DNA of 7,301 bases from Planctomycetota bacterium. GTDB lineage: Bacteria; Planctomycetota; Phycisphaerae; SM23-33. Each line of letters begins with the position of its first letter. The first letter of the stretch is position 1. Shown here one piece after another: positions 1 to 6,370 of the stretch. Position numbers and translations under genes: made by a program. Location: contig QNCB01000054.1 of NCBI GenBank assembly GCA_003644335.1, forward strand, positions 1-7,301. Direction: 5' to 3'. A model generated the notes under the pieces. It was not told the origin of the DNA, did not search any database, and was given only the letters and a program-made list of their open reading frames with translations.

Positions 1-1
1 A

Positions 2-37
2 CATGGCTACCCCGCATACAGCCGCGGTGTAGCCATG
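2..37. repeat. Hairpin-forming palindromic repeat
   Basis: Arms 2-15 and 24-37 pair over 14 bp with a single C/T mismatch (11 against 28), around an 8-nt loop. It lies downstream of mlaD. On the minus strand no T-run follows within the window, so it is not a clear terminator for mlaD. On the plus strand a T8 run (47-54) starts 9 nt after the stem, but no plus-strand gene is visible to its left. It is best read as a dispersed palindromic repeat that might help stop transcription. Confidence 0.55.
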
Positions 38-66
38 CCACCCAACTTTTTTTTGCTTTCACTGGT

Positions 67-94
67 TACTGAAGGCTGATTACTGACGGCTGAT
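67..94. repeat. Two-copy 14-bp tandem repeat
   Basis: TACTGAAGGCTGAT (67-80) is followed directly by TACTGACGGCTGAT (81-94), with one difference. It sits just after the mlaD stop codon. Degenerate low-complexity tandem tracts of this style occur in gaps of other planctomycete genomes (recollection, not checked). No function is evident. Confidence 0.6.
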
Positions 95-100
95 TGCTAT

Positions 101-1102
101 CTACTTCAGCCTTACGTCTATGCCTTTTTCTTTCCATTGTTTTGCCAGTCGGCGGAAATCTTTTATCAGGCCGTTCATTTGCTCGCCGACCTGGGTCAGG
201 CTATTGTAGAGGGCTGGGTCGTTTATGAATTTTCCCGCGGTGCCATGACCTTGGTTCATCTTCTCGACCGTCTCGCCGATGGACTTGAGCAGTATGGAAA
301 TATCCTCGGCGCTGGTGATGAGTTTTCGCGTCAGTTCGTCAGCTCCGCCTAGCGTTTTTTGGGCGCTGATGGCGGTAGCTTTGATAGCAGCCATGGCCTG
401 GTCGGCCTGGTCGCTTGCCTTGGCGAGGTTGGCTAGTGCAGCTTTGAAGTTCGCCTGGTTTTGGTCATCGCCAGTTATGGCATACAGCGCGTCGAGTGTG
501 CGATTCATGCGGGCGACCGTGCCCTGGAGCCCGGCGGGCAGGGTAGGGGGGCTGGGCTGAGTGGTGGCTGGTTGCGTGGTCGTCGGCGCAACTGGGGCTA
601 TCAGCTCGTTGAGATTCTTGGCAAGGTCGCCGAAGTTTTTCAGCGACGCGGTAAGTTCCTTTGGCAGCAGTCCCTCGCCTGGGTCGTGCGCGCCTTGGAG
701 TTTGATAACCTCGTCGATGGTGTAGAACTCGGCGCGAGCCTCGGTTTTGGCGGGGGGAATCAGCGTGAGATACCCCTTGCCGACAAGCCCTTTCGTAAAG
801 ATCCGGGCCTGGATATCCCTGGGCAGGCGGATGTCCGAATCGACCTTGGCCCGGATGGTTACGCCGTTGCGAGCGTCGCCGTTGGTGAAGTCCACATTGG
901 TAACCAAGCCAACGCGCTTGCCCCGCAAATATATCGGATCGCCCGCGATAATATCATGCGTCTGCCAAAAGTGTATCTCCACGGTATACCCCGTGGAAAA
1001 CATTTGCGGCAAGCCCGCGAAGAGGACAATCATCCCGCACAGCATAGCCAGGCCCGCAATTACAGTTAAACCGATAGCGATATTTCGTCTATTCTCATTC
1101 AT
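101..1102 (-). CDS. mlaD: MlaD-like MCE-domain lipid transport protein
   Basis: Substrate-binding subunit of an Mla/Mce-type ABC system, which moves phospholipids between inner and outer membrane; it would be anchored in the inner membrane and face the periplasm. The 333 residues show a short basic N-terminus, one membrane segment (about 8-30), an MCE domain (about 38-117, including GDPIYLRGKRVGLV and the end GLVGKGYLTLIPP), a Pro/Thr-rich linker (169-190) and a long, mostly helical C-terminal part (193-325). The latter holds GTAGKFINDPALYNSL (288-303), a pattern common in the tails of Mce proteins. E. coli MlaD is only about 180 residues, so this is the long-tailed form. The ATG at 1102 is chosen because it starts right before the membrane segment and has GGGAGAG a few bases upstream (1106-1112). 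It follows mlaF with a 131-bp gap filled by repeats. The family is secure; the transported lipid and the direction of transport are not. Confidence 0.9.
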   Translation of the reverse strand: MNENRRNIAIGLTVIAGLAMLCGMIVLFAGLPQMFSTGYTVEIHFWQTHDIIAGDPIYLRGKRVGLVTNVDFTNGDARNGVTIRAKVDSDIRLPRDIQARIFTKGLVGKGYLTLIPPAKTEARAEFYTIDEVIKLQGAHDPGEGLLPKELTASLKNFGDLAKNLNELIAPVAPTTTQPATTQPSPPTLPAGLQGTVARMNRTLDALYAITGDDQNQANFKAALANLAKASDQADQAMAAIKATAISAQKTLGGADELTRKLITSAEDISILLKSIGETVEKMNQGHGTAGKFINDPALYNSLTQVGEQMNGLIKDFRRLAKQWKEKGIDVRLK

Positions 1103-1116
1103 AATCTCTCCCGTAG

Positions 1117-1142
1117 CATGGGCGTCTCGCCCATGTTTTTTT
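1117..1142. repeat. Palindromic dispersed repeat with T-run, in mlaF-mlaD gap
   Basis: A perfect 8-bp stem, CATGGGCG (1117-1124) and CGCCCATG (1128-1135), encloses a 3-nt loop and is followed by T7 (1136-1142) on the plus strand. This has the shape of an intrinsic terminator, but for plus-strand transcription, where no gene lies. Its minus-strand translation gives HGRDAHAT, a peptide I recall from many spurious ORFs made by a dispersed repeat in planctomycete and verrucomicrobial genomes. It lies a few bases upstream of the mlaD ribosome binding site, so on mlaD mRNA it would fold next to the start signal. Confidence 0.6.
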
Positions 1143-1155
1143 CTTTTCGAACTAT

Positions 1156-1193
1156 CTTCCTCTTCGTGTTCTCTGTGTTCTTTCGCGGTAAAC
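1156..1193. repeat. CTCTGTGTTC-type dispersed repeat
   Basis: A pyrimidine-rich stretch built of TTCGTGTT / TTCTCTGTGTTC / TTTCGCGGTAAAC. It resembles the TTCCTCTGCGTTCTCTGCGAG tract at the far end of the window (7281-7301), and both look like degenerate members of a family of TCTCTGCG-like repeats. With the palindrome at 1117 it fills most of the gap between the mlaF and mlaD genes. Family membership is judged by eye only. Confidence 0.4.
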
Positions 1194-1233
1194 TTTTCTT
1201 TTCTTGCCAGGCAACAAGTTGCATAACCTACAG

Positions 1234-2028
1234 CTACTCGTCTTGTGCAAAATGGCCTGTTTCAAGTTCCGCCAGTTCTTCCGGGTTGGCTCGGCCTGCG
1301 ATGAATCGGCGGACGACCTCATTGTCAGCCTGGTCCAGCTCGTCGGGCGTGGTGTCGATGATAAACTTTCCCTCGTGCAGCATAAGGATGCGGTCGCCGA
1401 CCTTTCTGGCTGAGGCCATGTCGTGCGTAACGACCACCGCGGTATTGCCCAGCACCTTTTGCAGCTTGAGTATCAGTTCGTTTATCAGGTCAGCTCGGAT
1501 AGGGTCCAGCCCGGTGGTAGGCTCGTCGTAGAAAATTACCTGGGGCTTTAGCGATATCGCCCGGGCCAGGGCGACGCGCTTTTTTTGCCCCCCGGACAGC
1601 TCGGTGGGGTATCTGCCTTGCAGCCCATCCAGGCCTACCAACGAGAGAACCTCCTCGCTCCGCATACGTTGGCCGGGCCGGTCGCAAGCGTTGTGGGCCT
1701 CGAGCGGGAAGCTGATATTTTCCTCGACCGTCATGGAATCGAACAGGGCGGCACCCTGGAAAAGGAACCCCATTCGCCGGCGGATCGGGACGAGCTTTCT
1801 CTCCGGGAGTCGGGAAATTTCGTGCTCGCGAAAAAAAACTTCCCCCGCGTCAGGTCTGAGCAGGCCTATCATATGTTTCAGCAGCACGCTCTTGCCGCAG
1901 CCACTCGGGCCGATGATGACCGTCGTCTTGCCAGTCTGCACCGCCAGATTTATATCGTTCAGGACGGCTTCGTTGCCGAAAGATTTGTGTACGCCGGAGA
2001 GCCTGATTATCGTCTCACTGCGAGTCAT
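1234..2028 (-). CDS. mlaF: MlaF-type ABC transporter ATPase
   Basis: ATPase that drives an Mla/Mce lipid transporter from the cytoplasmic face. In 264 residues all ABC motifs are present: Walker A GPSGCGKS (40-47), Q-loop Q91 within FLFQGAALFDSMTVEENI (88-105), which is distinctive of the MlaF group, signature LSGGQ (144-148), Walker B VIFYDEP (164-170) and switch histidine H202 (VTHD). The length fits the family (about 260-270). The start is the ATG at 2028, with GAGGGGG just upstream and the sequence MTRSETIIRLSGVHKSF matching the usual N-terminus. The frame stays open upstream to 2310, but that part lies inside the acetyltransferase gene and shows no ABC features. The ATG overlaps the acetyltransferase stop as ATGA (2025-2028), which suggests translational coupling. 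mlaD follows on the same strand. The permease MlaE, its necessary partner, is not encoded here. Confidence 0.93.
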   Translation of the reverse strand: MTRSETIIRLSGVHKSFGNEAVLNDINLAVQTGKTTVIIGPSGCGKSVLLKHMIGLLRPDAGEVFFREHEISRLPERKLVPIRRRMGFLFQGAALFDSMTVEENISFPLEAHNACDRPGQRMRSEEVLSLVGLDGLQGRYPTELSGGQKKRVALARAISLKPQVIFYDEPTTGLDPIRADLINELILKLQKVLGNTAVVVTHDMASARKVGDRILMLHEGKFIIDTTPDELDQADNEVVRRFIAGRANPEELAELETGHFAQDE

Positions 2029-2510
2029 TTGGCCCCCTCGACATCGATAATCATAGCGGTTTCGTGGCGATGGCCTTGGTTGTACCAGGCGAGACACTCC
2101 CGGCAGACTTTCTCCGGCAGGGTTTCGATGTCCACTTCCACAAAGCCCAATTTGTGGAAAAATTCCTGCTCGTATGTCATAGCGAAAAGTTTTGGCACAC
2201 CGAGCCTGCGGGCGTCTGCCAGGCAGGCTGATATCAACGCTTTGCCCACGCCCAACCCCTTGGCTTCCTGGGCCACAGCCAGGGAACGAATCTCCGCACA
2301 GTTGCCCCAAAAAATATCCACCGCCACGCAGCCTAGCAGTTTCTCATTCTCGTCCGCCGCCAGGCCTGGCTCGACCGCTACGATAAACTCTCGAAGACAA
2401 TCGTAGATACTCTCCAGCGACCGATGGAGCATGAGGTCTTGCTCGGCATAATGGTTCACCAGGTCGCAGATTCCCTGGGCGTCGGAAATTTTCGCGGGAC
2501 GTATTTTCAT
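2025..2510 (-). CDS. GNAT acetyltransferase, N-acetylglutamate synthase-like
   Basis: A 161-residue GCN5-related acetyltransferase, most like the short stand-alone ArgA-type N-acetylglutamate synthases, which make N-acetylglutamate from glutamate and acetyl-CoA as the first step of arginine synthesis. Seen in the sequence: the N-terminal MKIRPAKISDAQGICDLVNHY, a CAEIRSLAV strand (71-79), the acetyl-CoA loop QEAKGLGVGKAL (81-92), FFHKLGF (117-123) and LPEKVCREC (131-139), all in the positions expected of that group. The usual cysteine-rich ending (CPxFxxCDE-like) is altered here to AWYNQGHRHETAM. Substrate assignment is therefore likely but not certain; another amino-acid or peptide N-acetyltransferase is possible. 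The ATG at 2510 has only a weak GGCGGGG ribosome site 3 nt upstream. It is first in the leftward cluster and overlaps mlaF by 4 nt, although no functional link to lipid transport is known to me. Confidence 0.85.
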   Translation of the reverse strand: MKIRPAKISDAQGICDLVNHYAEQDLMLHRSLESIYDCLREFIVAVEPGLAADENEKLLGCVAVDIFWGNCAEIRSLAVAQEAKGLGVGKALISACLADARRLGVPKLFAMTYEQEFFHKLGFVEVDIETLPEKVCRECLAWYNQGHRHETAMIIDVEGAK

Positions 2511-2519
2511 AGCCCCGCC

Positions 2520-2548
2520 ATTTTCACCTGCTGAGTGGCAATTGTCAA
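2520..2548 (-). promoter_or_regulatory. Candidate sigma70-type promoter of the GNAT-mlaF-mlaD cluster
   Basis: On the minus strand a perfect -35 TTGACA (2548-2543) is followed after 17 bp by GAAAAT (2525-2520, four of six matches to TATAAT). Transcription would begin only a few bases before the ATG at 2510, giving an almost leaderless message, in keeping with the poor ribosome binding site. Assignment is by motif and spacing only. Confidence 0.4.
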
Positions 2549-2563
2549 TCAGCTATGAATCAA

Positions 2564-2593
2564 TTGCGTCTGGCTGGGCAAGTGTGGTACAAT
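2564..2593 (+). promoter_or_regulatory. Candidate promoter of efp-tyrS
   Basis: TTGCGT (2564-2569), an 18-bp spacer and TACAAT (2588-2593, five of six matches to TATAAT) point rightward. A start near 2600 would give a leader of about 45 nt containing GGAG (2631-2634) before the efp ATG. The -35 is weak. A TTGACT at 2601-2606 is the other candidate -35, but I see no fitting -10 for it. Confidence 0.4.
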
Positions 2594-2645
2594 CTGGGAC
2601 TTGACTTTAACTTACTTTTATTCCTTTAGCGGAGACGAGCATTCA

Positions 2646-3209
2646 ATGGCAAAGAAAATCAATGACTTTAAGCGCGGGCATGGCTGCATTTGGAAGAACA
2701 ACGAAATATGGGTCTTTGTGAGCATGGATCACGTCAAGCCCGGCAAGGGCCCGGCCTATGTCCAGGCTGAGCTTCGCAATGTAAAGACGGGGCAAATCGT
2801 CGCCAACCGGTTTCGGCCAGAGGAAACGCTTGAGCCGGTGCACTTCGACCGCAAGAAGATGGAGTATTTGTATTCCGACGGCTCCAGCCATGTGTTTATG
2901 GATCCGGAAACTTATGAGCAGGTCGAGCTGCCCCTGGCAGCCATCGGCGATGCTGCGGTTTTCCTCACGCCGAACTGCGTTTGCGAAACCTGCTTCGTCG
3001 AAGCGGAGCTGATGTCCGTCGAGCTGCCAAACACCGTCGAGCTGACCGTAACTGACACCCCGCCGAATGTAAAAGGCGCCACCGCTACCAACCAGGCCAA
3101 GGACGCTGTCTGCGAAGGCGGGGCAAATATCAAAGTGCCGCCCTTCGTCGAAAACGGCACGGTTGTAAAAGTAGACACCCGAACCGGCGAATACCTCGGC
3201 AGAGTTTAG
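2646..3209 (+). CDS. efp: Elongation factor P (PGKGP type)
   Basis: Translation factor that binds between the P and E sites of the ribosome and rescues stalling at consecutive prolines. The 187 residues match the family length and ends: N-terminal MAKKINDFKRG, the domain I loop HVKPGKGPAY with the tip lysine at K34, VELPNTVELTVTDT (125-138) and the C-terminal VKVDTRTGEYLGRV. The ATG at 2646 is preferred over the in-frame upstream start at 2601 because it puts the tip lysine at position 34 as in E. coli, and because GGAG lies 11 nt upstream (2631-2634). The loop reads PGKGP. That subgroup is reported to work with an unmodified lysine, and no EpmA or EpmB gene is nearby. Domain II carries an unexpected cluster C111-x-C113-x-x-C116. 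tyrS follows 49 bp downstream, probably in the same transcript. Confidence 0.96.
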   Translation: MAKKINDFKRGHGCIWKNNEIWVFVSMDHVKPGKGPAYVQAELRNVKTGQIVANRFRPEETLEPVHFDRKKMEYLYSDGSSHVFMDPETYEQVELPLAAIGDAAVFLTPNCVCETCFVEAELMSVELPNTVELTVTDTPPNVKGATATNQAKDAVCEGGANIKVPPFVENGTVVKVDTRTGEYLGRV

Positions 3210-3210
3210 C

Positions 3211-3239
3211 GATTTTGGATTTGCAGATTTTGGATTTGC
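3211..3239. repeat. 14-bp direct repeat in the efp-tyrS spacer
   Basis: GATTTTGGATTTGC occurs at 3211-3224 and again at 3226-3239, one base apart, and fills most of the 49-bp gap. Such GATTTTGGATTT tracts seem to be scattered in related genomes (recollection). It leaves only a weak ribosome site (GGA) before tyrS. Confidence 0.7.
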
Positions 3240-3258
3240 GAAAAATAACGGACGAAAC

Positions 3259-4530
3259 ATGTCATCAGTTTACGAAACATTGCAGGGCAGGGGCCTCGTA
3301 GAGCAGGTTAGCGACGAGGGGCTTGGCGAGAGGCTTGGGAAGAAGTCTGCTACGATGTATGTCGGCTTTGACCCGACGGCGGAGAGTTTGCAGCTTGGCA
3401 ATCTCGTGCCGATAATGGCCATGGCGCACTTTCAGCGGGCGGGGCACAAGGTACTCGCGGTCGTCGGCGGGGCGACGGGTATGATAGGCGACCCCAGCGG
3501 GAAGAATGAGGAACGCAACCTCCTGACGGCGGAGAAGGTCGCTGCCAATGCCGAGGCTATGAAGCAACAGCTCTCGCGGTTCCTGGATTTCACCGGGCCA
3601 AACGCTGCGGTAATGTTGGACAACAACGACTGGATCGGGCCTATGGGTTTCACGGAATGGCTTCGTGATGTCGGGAAGTTTTTCACCGTCAATTATATGG
3701 TCGCCAAGGAGTCCGTCAAAACCCGCATGGCCTCGGCCAACGGCATCAGCTTTACCGAGTTTAGCTACATGACCCTGCAGGCGTATGACTTTCTGCACCT
3801 GTTCGACACGATGGGCTGCACGGTGCAATATGGCGGCAACGACCAGTGGGGCAATATCACCGCTGGGATAGACCTGGTGCGAAAGAGACGGCGGCAAAGC
3901 GTCTATGGTCTGACCTGTCCGCTGGTGAAAACCAGCAATGGCGAGAAGTTCGGCAAGTCCGCGGGCAACGCACTCTGGCTGGACCCAGCCCGCACGAGTC
4001 CATACCACCTGTACCAATACTGGGTGGGCCAGGCTGACGCCGATGTGGAAAAATATCTGAAAATTTTTACATTCCTGCCGCTGGAGCAAATAGCGGAGGT
4101 CGTAGCTGCGCACAACCAAAACCCCGAACGACGCGAGGGCCAGAAACTTTTGGCAGCTGAGGTTACGCGGGTAATCCACGGCCAGGGGGGGCTGGACAAG
4201 GCCCTGGCTGCGACCGATGCGATGTTCGGCGGCGACCTGGCGGGCTTGACCGACGCGGACCTGGCGGATATTTTCGACGCAGTGCCGTCGTCCGAACTGC
4301 CAGTCCAGGCCATCGCAGCTGGGGCGCCGTTGGTAGATGTCCTGGCTGGGACAGACCTGGCCAACTCCAAAGGCCAGGCCCGCAAGCTCATCGCCCAGGG
4401 CGGCATTTCCGTAAACAACATCCGCGCGACGGACACCGAGGCTGAGGTAAACACCGACACCCTGGCAGGGCGACGCACGCTCATCCTCCGAGCGGGCAAG
4501 AAGCGGTACCACCTGGTGAAAATTGTGTAA
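3259..4530 (+). CDS. tyrS: Tyrosyl-tRNA synthetase
   Basis: Class I aminoacyl-tRNA synthetase that charges tRNA-Tyr with tyrosine in the cytoplasm. The 423 residues have the usual bacterial length. The catalytic domain begins at MYVGFDPTAESLQLGNLVP (33-51); numbering runs exactly as in Geobacillus TyrRS. Tyrosine-pocket residues Y34, D78, N123, Y170, Q174, D177 and Q196 are present. The KMSKS loop reads KFGKS (230-234), and an S4-type RNA-binding domain closes the protein (about 350-423, with SKGQARKLIAQGGISVNN). The odd point is the HIGH motif, which reads QLGN: Q45 replaces the first histidine, while N48 in place of the second is common. The start ATG at 3259 has only a weak GGA upstream, but nothing upstream extends the family alignment. 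It follows efp and is probably co-transcribed; it ends convergently against the protease gene. Confidence 0.96.
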   Translation: MSSVYETLQGRGLVEQVSDEGLGERLGKKSATMYVGFDPTAESLQLGNLVPIMAMAHFQRAGHKVLAVVGGATGMIGDPSGKNEERNLLTAEKVAANAEAMKQQLSRFLDFTGPNAAVMLDNNDWIGPMGFTEWLRDVGKFFTVNYMVAKESVKTRMASANGISFTEFSYMTLQAYDFLHLFDTMGCTVQYGGNDQWGNITAGIDLVRKRRRQSVYGLTCPLVKTSNGEKFGKSAGNALWLDPARTSPYHLYQYWVGQADADVEKYLKIFTFLPLEQIAEVVAAHNQNPERREGQKLLAAEVTRVIHGQGGLDKALAATDAMFGGDLAGLTDADLADIFDAVPSSELPVQAIAAGAPLVDVLAGTDLANSKGQARKLIAQGGISVNNIRATDTEAEVNTDTLAGRRTLILRAGKKRYHLVKIV

Positions 4531-4562
4531 CCCTTCACAGCTACGAAAAGCCGAGTCCGCCC

Positions 4563-4598
4563 GGTGCCGTTGGTTGCAAACACCGCAACCACGGTACC
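4563..4598. terminator. Strong hairpin after tyrS, possible rightward terminator
   Basis: Arms 4563-4577 and 4585-4598 form 14 pairs with one G-U pair and one bulged T (4571), with a 7-nt loop. It starts 33 nt after the tyrS stop. No T-run follows on the plus strand, so it is not a classic intrinsic terminator; it may act with Rho or protect the 3' end of the message. Confidence 0.4.
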
Positions 4599-4605
4599 AG
4601 GCTAT

Positions 4606-4643
4606 AAAAAAACAGCGGCTGGGGATTTCTAACTCCCAGCCGC
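4606..4643 (-). terminator. Intrinsic terminator of the protease gene
   Basis: Read leftward, GCGGCTGGG (4643-4635) pairs perfectly with CCCAGCCGC (4623-4615) over 9 GC-rich base pairs with an 11-nt loop, and is followed by TG and then T7 (4612-4606). It lies 31 nt after the stop codon of the protease gene, the expected place. Confidence 0.85.
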
Positions 4644-4673
4644 CATACATGCTCAACTATAATTTCAGACGAA

Positions 4674-6311
4674 TTACGCAGCCTTGCGCCGCCTTCGCAG
4701 CAGGGCCAGGCCACCGATGGCCAACAGACTCATTGTCGCCGGTTCGGGAGCCTCGGCGTAGCCGGTGAACTCAAAGCTATTCCAGGTGCCCGTATAGCCC
4801 GCCCAGATATCCTGCACGCTGACGGTCCACTGTCCATTGGGGTTTTCGCCCCAGAACTCCGCTGAGGAAAACTCCCATGTTGTGCTGTCGCCCTGTCCAG
4901 TTGTCAGACCATAGCCCAGTTTGCTTGTCGTGCCGGAGGGGGACGTAAGCAGGATATCGTAGTCTCCCCAGTAAGCGTTACTGCTTAAACCAATGTCCAG
5001 TTCGATGGACTCCAGCCGATTCGTGTCAGTGATGGTGAAGGTTCTCGATACTGCGCTGCCGGCATCTGGGATAGCCTGGTTTACAGTCTGTTGACCAGTG
5101 CCGAAACTGACCTCAGCAGCCGGGCCTGCGTATGAGAGGGCATAATTGACCGCCGCGGTGGCATCGATAAGCCCAAACCCGTAATACGGGTTGAATTCGT
5201 AACCCGCGCCGTTGGTTTGCCAGGCACTATGTCCCGTATCGACTTTGACGGAAGTATTGGCCAGGACATGCTTGACCCCGCGAACGTCGAGGTTCGAATT
5301 GGCTTGGAGTATTAGTGCCACGGTACCGGCAACTGTCGGCGAGGCTGACGACGTTCCGCCGAAGGCATTGGTGTAGTCGGGATGACCTGTGATGCCGCCG
5401 TAGCCGCTGGAGCCTGTCCGGTCGGTGGTGGTAATGCCCGGCCCTCCTCCGTTTGAGGGGGCAGTTACGAAGACATTGGCGCCGAAATTAGAATAAGACG
5501 CAGCAACTCCGTTTGCACCCAGGGCCGCCACGGCGATTGCTGTACGGTCAGCCTGGGCGGTCTTTGCGTTGGCGTTGGCGCTATCGTTGCCTGCTGCCCG
5601 AACGTTGACGCAGCCAGCGGCTGCGGCGGTGCGATTGGCTGTTACGATTGTGGGGTTACTGACATACGAAGCCGCGATGCCGTAACTGTGATTTTTGACC
5701 TTGATTACATCTGTGCGGTGAAGAGTGGCATCGACAAACATCTGCTCTGTTTGATCTGGGCCGAAGCTGCATCTCAGCCCCGCCAGAGACGCATGCGGGG
5801 CAACGCCCGTTATGCCCACGCCGTTTCCGCCCCGGCCTGCTGCAACGCCAGCTACCGAAATACCGTGCTGGTCAGCGCTGTAGACAGGGTTCGGGTCGCT
5901 GTCATTTTGACCGAAGTCCCAACTGACCCCAGCTACATAGTTCGGTGCCAGGTCCGGATGGGCTGTCTCGAAACAGTCGTCCACTATGCCGATGGTTACG
6001 CCAGTACCGGTATAATCATTTGCCCAGGCCCCGGCTACGTTTATATGGGAGTATCCGTTATTGCCGTTGAGATGCCATTGGCCGTAAGTATTGCCGCTCT
6101 GCCCACCCGTATAGAGCGGGTCATTCGGCGTAAAGCTCGTCCGCACGTATTTTGCTGAATCCTCGTTGTATAGCTCATGGACAGGCCCTTGGGCCCACAA
6201 AGCCCCGGCGGGAACAGCTACAACAAGTGCCAAAACGACGCTTGCGGTCCAGAACAAACCTTTGCCCTTGAAGCCAAAAAATTCAAAATCCTGTTTTCTT
6301 GCGTTTCTCAT
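4674..6311 (-). CDS. Secreted kexin-like S8 protease with P domain and PEP-CTERM
   Basis: A 545-residue exported serine endopeptidase. In order: a basic N-terminus and signal peptide (about 1-37, cleavage probably after AGA at 35-37); a short linker with NDPLYTGG and YGQWHLNG (63-83), typical of the mature start of kexin-like enzymes; the peptidase S8 domain with catalytic D111 (GIVDDCFETAHPDL), H149 (DQHGISVAG), oxyanion N242 (AAGNDS) and S321 (GGTSSASP); a proprotein-convertase P domain (about 405-518, with YDILLTSPSGT, FWGENPNGQWTVSVQD); and a C-terminal sorting signal: PEP (522-524), a hydrophobic stretch (526-538) and RRRR (539-542). PEP-CTERM proteins are processed by an exosortase, so it is probably surface-linked. 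The ATG at 6311 is chosen because a signal peptide starts right there with AAAGG 9 nt upstream; a GTG at 6449 would add 46 unrelated residues. No inhibitory prodomain is evident. It is a single-gene unit with its own terminator. Confidence 0.93.
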   Translation of the reverse strand: MRNARKQDFEFFGFKGKGLFWTASVVLALVVAVPAGALWAQGPVHELYNEDSAKYVRTSFTPNDPLYTGGQSGNTYGQWHLNGNNGYSHINVAGAWANDYTGTGVTIGIVDDCFETAHPDLAPNYVAGVSWDFGQNDSDPNPVYSADQHGISVAGVAAGRGGNGVGITGVAPHASLAGLRCSFGPDQTEQMFVDATLHRTDVIKVKNHSYGIAASYVSNPTIVTANRTAAAAGCVNVRAAGNDSANANAKTAQADRTAIAVAALGANGVAASYSNFGANVFVTAPSNGGGPGITTTDRTGSSGYGGITGHPDYTNAFGGTSSASPTVAGTVALILQANSNLDVRGVKHVLANTSVKVDTGHSAWQTNGAGYEFNPYYGFGLIDATAAVNYALSYAGPAAEVSFGTGQQTVNQAIPDAGSAVSRTFTITDTNRLESIELDIGLSSNAYWGDYDILLTSPSGTTSKLGYGLTTGQGDSTTWEFSSAEFWGENPNGQWTVSVQDIWAGYTGTWNSFEFTGYAEAPEPATMSLLAIGGLALLRRRRKAA

Positions 6312-6348
6312 CTCGTACAGCCTTTCATTCCAGCGTCCATATTGCTTG

Positions 6349-6370
6349 CCAGGTTGTTTCGACAACCTGG
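6349..6370 (-). promoter_or_regulatory. Perfect hairpin in the protease leader
   Basis: CCAGGTTGT (6349-6357) and ACAACCTGG (6362-6370) pair perfectly over 9 bp around a 4-nt loop, TTCG on plus and CGAA on minus. It ends 37 nt before the protease ATG, outside the ribosome footprint, so it could affect mRNA stability or leader folding. No T-run follows in either direction. Confidence 0.5.

Noticed and set aside
461..1069. 202-codon plus-strand frame opposite mlaD
   Set aside because: Shadow of mlaD, which has a clear MCE domain and membrane segment.
1117..1142. Terminator of a plus-strand gene
   Set aside because: The stem and T7 run fit, but there is no plus-strand gene upstream of it; a dispersed repeat explains it better.
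2029..2310. 94-codon upstream extension of the mlaF frame
   Set aside because: It lies inside the acetyltransferase gene, has no ABC features, and the ATG at 2028 has a good ribosome site and gives the standard MlaF N-terminus.
1585..2406. 273-codon plus-strand frame opposite mlaF and the GNAT gene
   Set aside because: Shadow of two well-supported minus-strand genes; no recognisable protein family.
3265..4656. 463-codon open frame antisense to tyrS
   Set aside because: Fully covered by a certain tyrS gene on the other strand; its translation is rich in His, Arg and Cys with no recognisable domain, as expected of a shadow frame in GC-rich coding DNA.
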